Shown: positions 19,966 through 29,620 of the stretch, one piece after another
Numbering within the stretch: position 1 is the first letter of the stretch
Layout: each line of letters opens with the position of its first letter
From: Hyaloscypha bicolor E
Lineage: Eukaryota; Ascomycota; Leotiomycetes; Helotiales; Hyaloscyphaceae
Direction: 5' to 3'
Assembly (NCBI RefSeq): GCF_002865645.1
Contig: NW_020194552.1
Location: 124,001-188,000 of the forward strand
DNA: 64,000 nt
Notes under the pieces: model-generated
Told to the model about the DNA's origin: nothing
Database searches by the model: none
What the model saw: the letters and a program-made list of their open reading frames with translations, nothing else
Made by a program: the position numbers and the translations under genes

Positions 19966-22878
19966 ATGGGAAGCATCCAGGAAATGCCTACCATGGAGAT
20001 GACGTCTGAGTCGAGAGACGTTGAGATGCGAGATGGTGAAGATGACGTTCCCTTGAATGCGACCGGGGCCGCTTCACAGGCAGAGCAGGCCAACGGAATT
20101 AGCGATGCGCACGACCCAAAGAAATTTCATCACGTGTCGAACGGTCACCTGACCTATGCCACCCAAGGAGCAAGCAATTCACCTGAGAATGACAATCATG
20201 TCGACCAGCCTCTTCCCTCCGTTGAGAAAGATGAAGACCACTCACCTTCAACTGCGGCTGCTAAGTATGAGAAGACACCTGAAAGAGAACGACGAGAAGC
20301 CGAATCTTCCCCAACCCAGTCCAGACATCAAAACTCAGCTTCAGCTTCAGCCTCGGCCAACTTTCAGACCTCCGCCGAGTCTATCAAACTCGAAAAGGAG
20401 ATTGCACGTCTTAATAAGGTTCTCGACGAGACATCTGCTCAAGCAGCCCAAAAGGTTCTTCACGATAAATGGCGATTCTTCCTCTTCGACCAATACGACG
20501 AGTCTCATATCTCATTCATCCTTCGTGCTGGTTTCAAGAACGCAAACCCCACCGTTACTGAGAAAGTCCTCCAGGATAAATCTCTTTTTAAGGAGAAGCT
20601 CATCGACGTTGCGAGCAGGAAAGCCGCCGTGATTGAGAAGGTGATCACAAATGCAACGGTGCCACAACTCGTTCACGCTTGCCCCCAGAGAGTCCTCGAT
20701 GAAGTTCTGGCTGAACGATTGAAGACAGTCTCTGCGAAACAGCTTATCGCATGGCTTGCCCGGGCTGACAGGCTTGGATATAAGATGGACGACATCATCG
20801 ATGAAGACGACGAGTCGGTTGTCCCCAGAGCTGCCAGCGTTGACGCCGATATGACCGAGGTCTTCGAAGTCGAGCCTGCCCCACGATTTGCATCATCTTA
20901 CCGCGATCCTCTTCTTGCAGAGCAAGAAAAAAACCTTGAAGCACAGCGCATTGAGAAGCTTAAGGCAGATGTTGTTCGTCAACAACAGCAGCACCAGCAG
21001 CACCAGCAGCACCAGCAACAGCAGCACCAGCAACAACAGCTACCTCACCAGACTCAAGCTGGCCAGAAGCTGAGCTGTCCCGACTGTCGTGTTGTGTTTC
21101 CGACTACGTCTGGATACACATATCATACCACCAAGAAACCTTGCAAGAAAATCCCGCCGGTGCTTAGTTCTAAATGGTGGTGTGAAAATTGTATCCAAGG
21201 CTTTACGACCAAGCAGGGCATGGACTATCACAAACTAAAGGGAGTTTGTACCGCCGAAGACATTGCTCCTGCTACCTCTCCGTCTAATCAACTTCTGCAA
21301 GAGGCTGCTTCCCAGGCCCAGCGTCCCCCTCCAGCACCAACTCCATCGCAGGTCCATGTTCCCTCTATCCCTCGCCCGCCATTTACGAGCCACCCCCCAC
21401 CAACTCAATCGACGCCTGCCACATCACACATCTCTTCAACACAAGTGGTACCGAGTCAAAAGTCAAACCCTCAAGTGACTATTCAGCGACCTCCGCTCCG
21501 CACGCCTTCCGCTCCCACACCCCCAGTCTCCACACCAGGTCCGCGAAAGCAAGCCCCTCCCTCAGACGTTCGCCAATCCCCTTCCGAACTGCCAGCAGAG
21601 CGTTTGGCGGCTCTTAATAGGGAGCTTCAGGACGCAGATGACCGGTACCAACAACAGATCGATGAGATCCCCGCTACCTATACCGAAGCAGAGCGAACTA
21701 CACGCCTGGTTTCATTAAAGAATGGCAACGCCTCTCGTAAGAGCCAGATCCGAAAGGCTTATGGCGTCAGTCTACGGTTGCGAGAGAAGGATAAGCTAGC
21801 TAGAAAGGCTGCGAGAGTTACACCGCCAGGCACAGCAGCTTCTGAACACAGATCCATTACATCAACGACTTCACAAGCCACGCCTACGAGCACACCTCCA
21901 ATCTCCTCATTCGCCCCGATTAATACTCCTCCGCGTATTGGCCCTAGCCCAAGTGACGATAGCCGCCCAGGCAATCCTCCGCATCCATTTAAACCGTCAC
22001 GCTATAATCCCCTTCCTGTACCAAGCAATGCACAACCTCCAAGACCATCCTATAGCGCAGCCGCAAACGCAGCCCATATAGCCGCACCATCTTCCTACCG
22101 CCCACCACCCTCCAACGCTTCCGTTCGCGTGCAGAGCCCCTATATGGCGCACGACCCTAACACCCTATCTCACGCTCTCGAACGACCTGGTTCTAAGCCT
22201 TCCGGTTTCGGCGTCCTGCGCGTACAGGATTTAGTTTCGAACCCTGCCCCACTTACCAATAATCCCAATAAGAGACGACGAAGCCCCGAGGACGAAGGCC
22301 GTCCCGTTCCGCCGCGCACTTCTGCTGGTCCTTCGGCTTCGAAGAGCTACTTTGCTCCTAGCCTGTTTGATCAGAATCAGCCCGCGAGACAAGGTCAGGG
22401 AGAGGTGCAGGTGGTTATTGGTGGTCGGGCTGAAGATGCTATTCGGAGGAAGTCCCAACAAAATCAAAATCAAGCTTCTTTGTCGAATGGGGGCGAGAGA
22501 GAAACAGCCATGACTGACGCTCCTGCCCAACCTACGAAGACGACGAACACGCAGGCTACAGCAATCGAGATCCTCTCTTCCTCTGAGTCGGGCTCAGACT
22601 CTCCTGCACCGGGAGCCAAGTTTACCTCCAACTCCTCGCATCCTGCTCTCCGTCAATCCACTCAACCCACCTCTCCCACTCCCAATACCCAAACCCCCAA
22701 AGAAACCGAGAGCGAGAACGAGACGAATGGCGAGGCTGTGAAGGAAAAGGAGAACGGAGGAGATCCAACAGAGTCCGAGTCCTCGGACCGCGAATCCGCA
22801 AAGAAACACAACCACACGCGCTCTATGGGTGGCAGTGGAAGAAAAGGATTCATGGCGAAGCGGGGCGGCAAACATTGA
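19966..22878 (+). CDS. Large disordered protein with paired C2HC zinc fingers
   Basis: Intronless 970-aa protein starting at MGSIQEMPTMEM (ATG 19966); the frame upstream of it has no ATG. Residues 1-110 are acidic and disordered. About 120-290 form a predicted helical region (KLEKEIARLNKVLDE, WRFFLFDQYDESHISFILRAGF, AKQLIAWLARADRLGYKMDD). Residues about 340-362 are a Gln/His repeat. Two fingers then follow: CPDC...H...C at about 370-392 and CENC...H...C at about 405-427, both with identical C-x2-C-x12-H-x5-C spacing. After a long Pro/Ser/Thr-rich stretch comes a charged segment, ERLAALNRELQDADDRYQ, at about 545-600. The C-terminus is low-complexity, ending in basic KGFMAKRGGKH. This suits a nuclear transcription or chromatin factor conserved in ascomycetes; the partners are unknown. 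Confidence 0.85.
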   Translation: MGSIQEMPTMEMTSESRDVEMRDGEDDVPLNATGAASQAEQANGISDAHDPKKFHHVSNGHLTYATQGASNSPENDNHVDQPLPSVEKDEDHSPSTAAAKYEKTPERERREAESSPTQSRHQNSASASASANFQTSAESIKLEKEIARLNKVLDETSAQAAQKVLHDKWRFFLFDQYDESHISFILRAGFKNANPTVTEKVLQDKSLFKEKLIDVASRKAAVIEKVITNATVPQLVHACPQRVLDEVLAERLKTVSAKQLIAWLARADRLGYKMDDIIDEDDESVVPRAASVDADMTEVFEVEPAPRFASSYRDPLLAEQEKNLEAQRIEKLKADVVRQQQQHQQHQQHQQQQHQQQQLPHQTQAGQKLSCPDCRVVFPTTSGYTYHTTKKPCKKIPPVLSSKWWCENCIQGFTTKQGMDYHKLKGVCTAEDIAPATSPSNQLLQEAASQAQRPPPAPTPSQVHVPSIPRPPFTSHPPPTQSTPATSHISSTQVVPSQKSNPQVTIQRPPLRTPSAPTPPVSTPGPRKQAPPSDVRQSPSELPAERLAALNRELQDADDRYQQQIDEIPATYTEAERTTRLVSLKNGNASRKSQIRKAYGVSLRLREKDKLARKAARVTPPGTAASEHRSITSTTSQATPTSTPPISSFAPINTPPRIGPSPSDDSRPGNPPHPFKPSRYNPLPVPSNAQPPRPSYSAAANAAHIAAPSSYRPPPSNASVRVQSPYMAHDPNTLSHALERPGSKPSGFGVLRVQDLVSNPAPLTNNPNKRRRSPEDEGRPVPPRTSAGPSASKSYFAPSLFDQNQPARQGQGEVQVVIGGRAEDAIRRKSQQNQNQASLSNGGERETAMTDAPAQPTKTTNTQATAIEILSSSESGSDSPAPGAKFTSNSSHPALRQSTQPTSPTPNTQTPKETESENETNGEAVKEKENGGDPTESESSDRESAKKHNHTRSMGGSGRKGFMAKRGGKH
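20982..21045 (+). repeat. CAG/CAC/CAA microsatellite coding Gln-His
   Basis: In-frame repetition of CAGCAC and CAGCAACAG units inside the zinc-finger gene, just before the fingers. It encodes alternating Gln and His. Mixed CAA/CAG codons and the in-frame unit length suggest it can vary in length between strains without breaking the protein. Confidence 0.8.
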
Positions 22879-25001
22879 TTCCCCTTTCTTCTCACTTTCC
22901 CACGAAACAGAACAAAACGAAGTTTCAATATCGGATATTGGCCCTGTATAATGAATCGATGGATGGGTGGATGGCGGGGAGGTTGCGTGGCGTTTGGCGT
23001 GGATTTCCTTTTCCTTTGATTTTCAAATGCATGGAGGATGGGGAGTTTTCATTCGACGGGGCGGACCTGGTACAATGCAGTGCATTTGATGGGTGGAGGT
23101 GGGACAATAAATGAATGGCTTTGGAGGGAGTTAGAGGGAGGCGAGACAGAAATAAAGCGAGTGTACATAGAATAGAAGACGAGGGGAGACGAAATAATCA
23201 AAGTGTTGATCTTAAGTTTTCAGACCAGAAGCGGGTAAACTTTGGGATTACATCGGACGGATTATGTGAATGTACGGATATAGAAGGGAGATTGAGATCT
23301 ATTGTACGAGTGAGAGATGGACATTGAGATTTTGCTTTTGGGGATGTTCGAGAAAAAGAGGGAGAATGGGGAAGAGGTGGTCACGTGCGCACAGGAGGAA
23401 CGGAATGGGATTTCGTTTTTCCGAGATCAGGTGGCAGATTTGTACGGAGCGGTTCGGACATTGAGGACTTGCAAGCTAGGCACAACGTGGCGCTGCGGTA
23501 CGTGAGAGGTTGGAAGGTAATAGAGGTGAGTAGGTAGTAGAGGTATGTCTTATTCTTATTTCCTTGGTGATGAGGGGCTGATGGCAGTAGATGATGCGAT
23601 TTGAGGTCCACGACCCTGCTCTTGATCGTGCTGCGAATACCTTCCGAGTCGATGATATTAGATGCTGTGGATCTGCTGAGTGGTTCAGATTGGGGTTTCG
23701 ATGCTATAGAGAGATTAAGGGATAGGGAATGTGAGGGGAGGGTGTGGTGCGGAGAAGGGTGGGCGAGATCGAAGGGAACACATCGACGCGTCGGCTTGAT
23801 GGCTACGGATACGTGATCGATCTGCTGCAACAAGCTCATTAGAGCTTTGAGCTCTTGTCGCATCATGGCAAATCTTGTCTTCAGGATTCCGCCATCCTCT
23901 GCAGGGCACTTCTGACGCGGAGATTGCGCTGCAGCCTTCGTGGAGTTCAGTGTCAGCCTCCTGGATTTCAGAACGTGCGAGTATCTTGTGGGCATATCGT
24001 GGGTAGGCCTGTGTTATGAGGATATCTCTGGAGTATTTGGTGCCATCTCTTCGGGAGATCTTCGTGGAGCAGTGCTTCAAGTCCTCACAGTACGGACTCA
24101 GATTCCTGGATGGATATTCATGTGCTTTTGCTGCAAGTGCTGGCGACTGGCTGGATAATAATGTAGCATAAGTCGATTTCCTTCTCATATTCTTGTGATA
24201 CTGGAAGAGAGGTCGTTCAGAGTACTTCCATATGGCGATGTCGCAGTGGATCTGCTGGATTGCATGGTTGACAGGCAATGAAATGATCAATACCAAGTGG
24301 CTCACCTGAGGATGGCTTATCAATCCACTTGGTGAACACTGAATCAGTAAGGTCGATGGACGTGGCCACAGGATGATGGGATTCTGTCTAATTTTGTGCC
24401 ATCAGGTCGATCGAGCATCATCATGAGCCTGGTGCGGAACAAGTTGATAATACAATCATTTCTTAACCGTCCGACATTTCGTTCCGATTCTACAGACTCC
24501 GACCTCGTGCCCAAGTAGATCTACAATTCAATCTTAGCATGTCTTCTCTCATCTTCACTCTCATACGGGGTTTCCAAACTCCTTCACTCTGGCGTAAGAC
24601 GAGCTTGAATTTGAGGGTGTGGGTGTCACCTCGCTTTGAAGCCTCAAATTGACGAGAGTTCCCCTGGCGGTCCTCGAGCACAATCTCACCTCGACGCCTA
24701 CTCATCTCACGATTCGCCATATCAAATACTGCTAATTTCACATCGCAACTGCTGAAATTTGGTACTCAAATTCCATTTATTACTGTGGCGATCACACTTT
24801 GAATCACTTTTCGTCGCTCTACATGCCAGAACTATCTCCATGAGAATTATATATAGAGAGAGCTTTACCTCCTCCGTTTGCTTTCCTCACCACCATTCGC
24901 CACTTCCATAAACATTTCAGCAAGCTATCCTCAGATCTTTCCTTAAAACCTCTTGCCCTTTCTCAACGCGAAAAACAAAAACATCACAAACTTATACAAC
25001 C
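22879..25001. other. Intergenic region, possible small genes unproven
   Basis: About 2.1 kb between two plus-strand genes. Two minus-strand frames overlap at 23,381-23,995 and 23,715-24,323, with a helical-looking ILKTRFAMMRQELKALMSLL stretch. Another frame covers 24,490-24,741 (product from MANREMSRRRGEIVLED). None matches a family I know, and I could not find a convincing intron set joining them. CACGTG occurs at about 23,382. The right end carries the promoter of the modular secreted gene, with a TATATATAG run at about 24,848. Confidence 0.4.
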
Positions 25002-25730
25002 ATGCAAATCATCAGTACCCTCACCATCGCTCTCGCGATTATCCCTCTGGCTTTTACTGCACCACATCCTGTCGAAGAAACGGGAGCTATCACTGCTGAA
25101 GTAAGTTTTCTGTTCGTGTTCTTGCTGCCTTGGTGACTAATTTGAAGCAGGCTCAGAACGCAGTCGCTGCTGCGCTCCCTGCCGGTGGTCTTCGTTTCCC
25201 TCACCGGTTTTTGCATCGACATCACCGCCCAAAGAAGGCCCGCCCTGCCCCTAAGGCTCCTGTCTCTGCCCGGAATGCACTTCCCGTGGAAGAAATCCGG
25301 GCCATTAAAGCCGAAGTAAGCTTCTCTTCCTATTCCTCGTACTATTAGGATTAAGTTGAAATAGGCCAACACCAATGCGGAATCTGCTGCGACTGCCGTC
25401 AGTGGTGCTGATCCTCTTGATGGTCTTTTTGATCTTGGTTCTACTATTGGTGATTTTGGTGATCTTCTCAAGGCTCGAAATGCGCTTCCTGTTGAAGAAA
25501 CGGGGGCTGCTATAGATGAAGTAAGTTTCTTATTAGTGTTTTCATACGTTGGCGCTAATTTGAAGCAGGCCAAAACTGATGCGGAAACTGCCTTCAAAAT
25601 CCCTCGTAGAATTCGTAAGGGTGGTAGACGAGGTGGCAGAAAGGGTGGTAGAAAGGGTGGCAGAAAAGGTGGACCCCGTGGCAAGAAGGGTGGTAAAAAG
25701 GGAGGACTTCTCGATTCTCTTGGTCTTTAG
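25002..25730 (+). CDS. Small secreted modular protein built from duplicated exons
   Basis: Four exons (25002-25100, 25151-25315, 25365-25520, 25569-25730), three phase-0 introns (50, 49 and 48 nt), 193 aa. Residues 1-20 (MQIISTLTIALAIIPLAFTA) are a signal peptide. Each of the first three exons ends in a copy of PVEE-[TI]-x-A-[IA]-x-x-E, preceded in exons 2 and 3 by ARNAL. Each later exon opens with A-x-[NT]-x-[VA]-[AE]-x-A. The three introns also resemble one another. Between these constant parts lie three unlike segments: a His/Arg-rich basic one (RFPHRFLHRHHRPKKAR), a hydrophobic/acidic one (LDGLFDLGSTIGDFGDLL) and a very basic Gly/Arg/Lys one (RKGG repeats). The gene has a TATA-like box about 150 bp upstream. 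It looks like a multi-peptide precursor or a cell-surface/effector protein. No canonical Lys-Arg Kex2 sites separate the modules. The family is unknown to me. Confidence 0.8.
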
Positions 25731-26278
25731 TCGTTTGAGACAGGTAATCTGTAAGTCCATCACTTCTGCCCGAGCCAACAAGGAAAGCTCTGCCTAACTC
25801 TGGTATAGCGGCACAAGGGCATTCCCGCCGAAGGAACTCGGCCAATGCTCAGTGCTCTTTGATGGGTATTGGATTGAGGTCTTTGTGCTGAAGATACCCT
25901 GTACTTGACGGTCCTTTGGATCCGGAATAAGGTTGTTTGTTAGGACGAGCAGAATTCGGTTTTCTTTATTGACGAATCTTTCCCGGCAGAATATCAGTTC
26001 CCTTCTTTTGCGAATATTCTCCTGTCTTTTGAACTGTGATGCACTGGTGCTAGAATGTTTGATCCTAATACCTTGAAGGTATGGTTTTGGAAGGCAGTTT
26101 GTGGAAAGTGTTGGCCAATACTGGGCTCGTGAATACATGTCCAAGTGGGCCTGTCTGATTCGAGTCAGACGTGTACTTGGCCAACCTGGCTGCTGATGAC
26201 CTGGGCTCAAAAATTCCTCTACTTTACGTTTTGACTTTGTTTATGTTCTTCTTAGCTACTTGATTGGGGGAAGTTGGT
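25731..26278. other. Intergenic, one unmatched minus-strand frame
   Basis: A 138-codon minus-strand frame at 25,794-26,210 is open but matches nothing I know and lacks a good upstream context. The stretch otherwise holds the 3' UTR of the modular secreted gene and the decayed downstream part of the broken dehydrogenase. No repeat or RNA gene is visible. Confidence 0.4.
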
Positions 26279-26791
26279 TTAACAAAACAACTGGATTTCT
26301 AAAAGGCCTTCTAAGAATAGTTGGTCTCGTTCTGCGCCGAATTCGCTTACAAAGCAGGCCGAACAAACTGCCAAGGCTGAGAGATTCCCAGCGTTAGGCG
26401 TTCCCATAACCTTTAAGTCCGGCTTCACGATGCCAGCGTTCAAAATTGCAACGTCGAGTCCGGCGAGGTCCGTCTCAAACATGCGCGCAAAGGTCATGAT
26501 GCAATCTTAGGACGTCTTCTCAAGCGACCACACCTCGATCTTGGCGACCGGGAACTGGACACGCAACTTAAGGGCCGCGGCTTCGCCGTTGCTGGTGGGT
26601 CGTACCGCCATGATGAGGTGGGAGAGCTCGTGGGCGAGAAAGTGCACGCAGCTGTGGAAGTCGATGCCAGTGGTGGAGCCAGTGATGATAGCGGTTTGGC
26701 CTGGGAGACCGAAGTGAGATAGGGTAGGAGCTTGCCGAATAATTGCGATTTCATGGGGAAGCGCCATTGAGAGAGATTTTGGAGGGGCCAT
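26279..26791 (-). pseudogene. Broken short-chain dehydrogenase/reductase
   Basis: The ATG at 26791 opens a product starting MAPPKSLSMALPHE. It continues with AIITGSTTGI (a worn TGxxxGIG cofactor loop), HLIMAVRPTSNGEAAA and KIEVWSLEKTS. A TAA at 26,507-26,509 then stops the frame after 94 codons. In the same frame beyond the stop the family pattern resumes (FARMFETDLAGLDVAILNAGI, the NAG motif). It soon degrades and ends at 26,279 without the catalytic Tyr-x-x-x-Lys. A working enzyme of this fungal SDR group is about 330 aa. The cofactor loop has also lost its usual third glycine region. This is a decayed, truncated copy. Confidence 0.75.
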
Positions 26792-27479
26792 AGCGGATGT
26801 GTGCTTGCGCTTGCACGCCTTTGGATAGGAGCGAGCGAGAGCGACGCGAGTGAGTGAGGATGTGAATTCGAAAACAACAATAAAAAATCCTGAGCATCGC
26901 CGTGCCTTTATGCAACGGGCTCGGGGGAATCTTGGTATGGACCTTTCATGACGGACATCAAGGACAAGCAGGAGGCGAAGCCTCCTCAATCTCTCATCCC
27001 CGTTAGGAAATGAATCGAGTCTTGGCATTTCTGTTCAGGGATTGCCCCCCTGGACTCTCACGTGGCGGACTTTCGACTGTACTGTATCCGACCGGCAAGA
27101 GAAGGCATATACAACAGGGAAGAAGGACGGAGTCGGCTTCATAGCTTTGGAGGATGGACCTTAGCCCCTTCAACAAATAGAACGTGGGTGCTAACTGTGA
27201 CTCCGAAGGTTGTCCACCTGGTTCCTGTTTGGGTCTAGTGCGCAGGTCCCCTATTGTTCACGCGAGATGGAGGGGTTGATAAATCGCGGGGTCTCGACTT
27301 CCTTCAACTTTCAATTTCCCACCTTTCTGCTCATAACAAAAAGGTTCCACGGTCTTGACCACGATGCCAAAATGATATCGAGTTGATACCGAGGTTGTGG
27401 GCGGGGCTGGGGTTCAAGAAGCCAGCCCCAAAGATAAAAGACATCAAGCCTGAAGCCTGAGGGTGGCAGAGACATCGAA
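26792..27479. other. Intergenic, no supported gene
   Basis: Spacer between the broken dehydrogenase and the ArgRS-like fragment, which diverge. Frames on either strand are short or extend the dehydrogenase frame upstream (to 27,028) with sequence that does not look like an enzyme N-terminus. CTCACGTGG is present at about 27,058. Nothing else stands out. Confidence 0.4.
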
Positions 27480-28028
27480 ATGGCATCAGACAAGGCTTTC
27501 CCAGGTGCCTACACCCCTCTCTTCCAGCATTCAATCAGAACGTCAAATATTGAGGAGCCCCGGATGGATTTACTACGCTATCCTTTGGCATTGATACATC
27601 CTTCCCCACCTGAACGACTTCCCTACATCGCCGGGATGGTCCAATTTGGGAATTCCCCGCGATTCGTGGGAATTGAACAATCCATCGATGCCGACAACAC
27701 AGCGGACTACGATTTGGCAATGGGAGATGATGCGCGAGAGGATGTCGAAGCAACTGCAGGTCGGGTGGATGCAATCTGCTCGCTGTATGCGGGTGCGTTC
27801 TCGACCGTTAATCCTGTCAACATATTCAAATGTTCAATTGCGGAAGAACTTGCAAGAATCACTGGGATCGACGCTGGCTTAGTCTATTCTGCATGGCGAT
27901 TGACAAATTCGCTTGACTTGAAGGGCGACTTCGAACTACCTGTCACAAATCTAGTTGAAGCGGTTCCAAACCCATTCTCCCTAACCCAATTTCTTCAAAC
28001 GTTCCCCTCACTCAGTCATATACGCTGA
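27480..28028 (+). CDS. Free-standing arginyl-tRNA synthetase N-domain-like fragment
   Basis: A 182-aa frame. The first ~105 residues (PRFVGIEQSIDADNTADYDLAMGD and around) are not recognised. From about 109 it reads VNPVNIFKCSIAEELARITGID, then VYSAWRLTNSLDLKGDFELPV and a FLQTFP segment. This is the order and spacing of the N-terminal tRNA-elbow-binding (Arg-tRNA synthetase N) domain of fungal cytosolic ArgRS (NPxDIYRxxIxxxLxxITG...LDKGDLxLPVPxL). No HIGH or KMSK catalytic domain follows. After the TGA at 28,026 the same frame reads TFISELAPFLNLF, resembling the next part of the synthetase, so the stop may be a break. It could be a relict of a duplicated ArgRS gene or a new small RNA-binding protein. 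Its 3' end converges on the dihydrouridine synthase gene with only 38 bp between. Confidence 0.6.
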   Translation: MASDKAFPGAYTPLFQHSIRTSNIEEPRMDLLRYPLALIHPSPPERLPYIAGMVQFGNSPRFVGIEQSIDADNTADYDLAMGDDAREDVEATAGRVDAICSLYAGAFSTVNPVNIFKCSIAEELARITGIDAGLVYSAWRLTNSLDLKGDFELPVTNLVEAVPNPFSLTQFLQTFPSLSHIR

Positions 28029-28066
28029 ACTTTCATCTCTGAGCTCGCACCATTTCTCAATCTGTT

Positions 28067-29370
28067 TCATAACCGTCTAATCTCCCTCACCTCGTCAAGG
28101 AAGTCTATCAGCCTGACCATGTTATCACAAGCCATCATTTCCTTCCTCCGCTCCTTCGTTAGTAGCGTGCTCCCACACTGCGTCCTATCACTCCCGACCA
28201 TCTCGCTCAGATGATGCACCACAAGCTTAAAAGGAATGGGCTTCTTTACAGCCTCGCTCATGAATCTCTCCACAACATCCCAACTGCAGCCGTCTCCTCC
28301 CTTGAACAGCCCTGGATTTTGGAGTAAGCCCCGAGCAGCCATAACACCATCAACCTTCGTTGCCTGAACATGCCTTTCCACGTCCTCCAACGAGAACACA
28401 TCTCCGTTGCAGATAGTTGGGACGGAACAATGCTCAGCTACCAGTTTGATTGCTTCAAGATTGACAGGTTGTGAGCTGGGAGTACTCCTCATCCGTCCAT
28501 GAATCGTGATAAAATCCACACCTGCCTCCTGCACCGTGCGGACAAAATCCACCGTTTCTCGAAGATCTTTGTGAATCCTGATCTTCACAGACACCGTTTT
28601 GTTGTGGTGATTTAATGAGTGGAGCGCTTGTTTGGCAGAGGTGACGAGCGAGGCAACGAGATCTCTTTTGTGCATTAGTGCTGCGCCGAGGGTTTCAGCG
28701 CACGCCCAGGATTGGGGACAGCCGCAGTTGATGTCGATGCCGTTTACGTAGGGCGAGAGGAGAAGCGTGGTGCGGGAGATTTCGAGGGGACTGTTAACAC
28801 CGAGTTGAACGATTGTTGGAGGGGAGTTGGGTGAGAGTGTGAAATCTAGTCATTTTATTTAGCTTGATTGCTCTGGTGAGATAAAGAATGTGGTTGAGAA
28901 GACGGGTAAGGAATTTCATTGCTTACCACTGTCACGTGCTGCGAGACTGCGGTTGAATTCTTTGGCTAGAATCTGCATTGCAGCTATCAGCTTCCTCCCT
29001 AAAACAAAATAATCCAAAAAGATCCAGACTCACCATCGGCGTCCAAGTCAAATCAACACCATACTGCGCAACGGTCTCTCGAAATGCAAGCTGTTACGTC
29101 CTCCAATTCAGCTTTATTCTCCAGGGATGGGGAGGAGAGATCCCACCTTGCTATACCTCACCATCGGCGCTGCAGCATATAGTGGTCTACCTTGAGACTT
29201 CGCGATATCGAAGAGTTTCAGGGGACTGAGATGTTGTCAGCGGGGTTAGGGAAAGTAGTGGGAGAGGGAAAGACGGACTTGATGTCAGGGGGTGAAGGGA
29301 GGGGGTCTTCTCTGCGTTGAGAAAGTGGAGGATAGCCATTTCGAGGGACATCGAATAAGCGGTCGAACAT
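28067..29370 (-). CDS. DUS4: tRNA-dihydrouridine(20a/20b) synthase
   Basis: FMN-dependent enzyme that reduces uridine to dihydrouridine in the D-loop of tRNA. Spliced segments are 29370-29279, 29225-29147, 29090-29034, 28972-28927 and 28845-28067. The introns are 53, 56, 61 and 81 nt, and the total is 350 aa in a continuous frame. Dus signatures are in order: APMVRYSKLAFRETV (about 50-65), DLTWTPMILAKEFNRS, PTIVQLGVNS (101-110), GIDINCGCPQSWA with the catalytic cysteine at 134, ALMHKRDLV, SVKIRIH, FITIHGRMR, PTICNGDVFS (FMN binding) and DGVMAARGLLQNPGLF. The LxPYVxGIDINCGCPQ form and missing extra domains match Dus4 rather than Dus1-3. The first intron has a GTCCGT donor, so the first 30 residues are the least certain part. 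The gene lies about 250 bp from the start of the AT-rich block, so its promoter sits on the border. Confidence 0.88.
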
Positions 29371-29620
29371 TGTTTCGTTGTCAAGAGAGGAGGATCTGGG
29401 GAGGCATTTTGAGATTGATGTTGATGAACAAAGCCTCGTTCAGGCTTTGGAATGCCGTTAACTAACGTTAAAGGGTCCTCCGAAGGTTTTTTGACTCTGC
29501 CACGTAGGGGAGGTCACGTTTTCGGGTCTGACCGCGTTTTTGCCAAGCCGCACGTGATATGGTGCTATTCTTTTTGGGATTTCGCGACGCAATTGGCTAG
29601 ATCTTTAGCTCGCGTTATTT
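29371..29620. promoter_or_regulatory. DUS4 upstream region at the AT-rich border
   Basis: The last normal-composition DNA before the AT-rich block. It holds GGTCACGTTTTC and GCACGTGATATGG (CACGTG core) at about 29,509 and 29,552, then passes within some 20 bases into TTATTATTTATT-type sequence. There is no gene in it. Confidence 0.45.

Noticed and set aside
23381..24323. Possible two-exon minus-strand gene
   Set aside because: Two overlapping frames look weakly coding, but no convincing splice set or family match was found. Described in the intergenic entry instead.
24992..25684. 230-codon minus-strand frame across the modular secreted gene
   Set aside because: It is the antisense shadow of that gene. 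The plus strand has a signal peptide, exact phase-0 introns and repeated modules.
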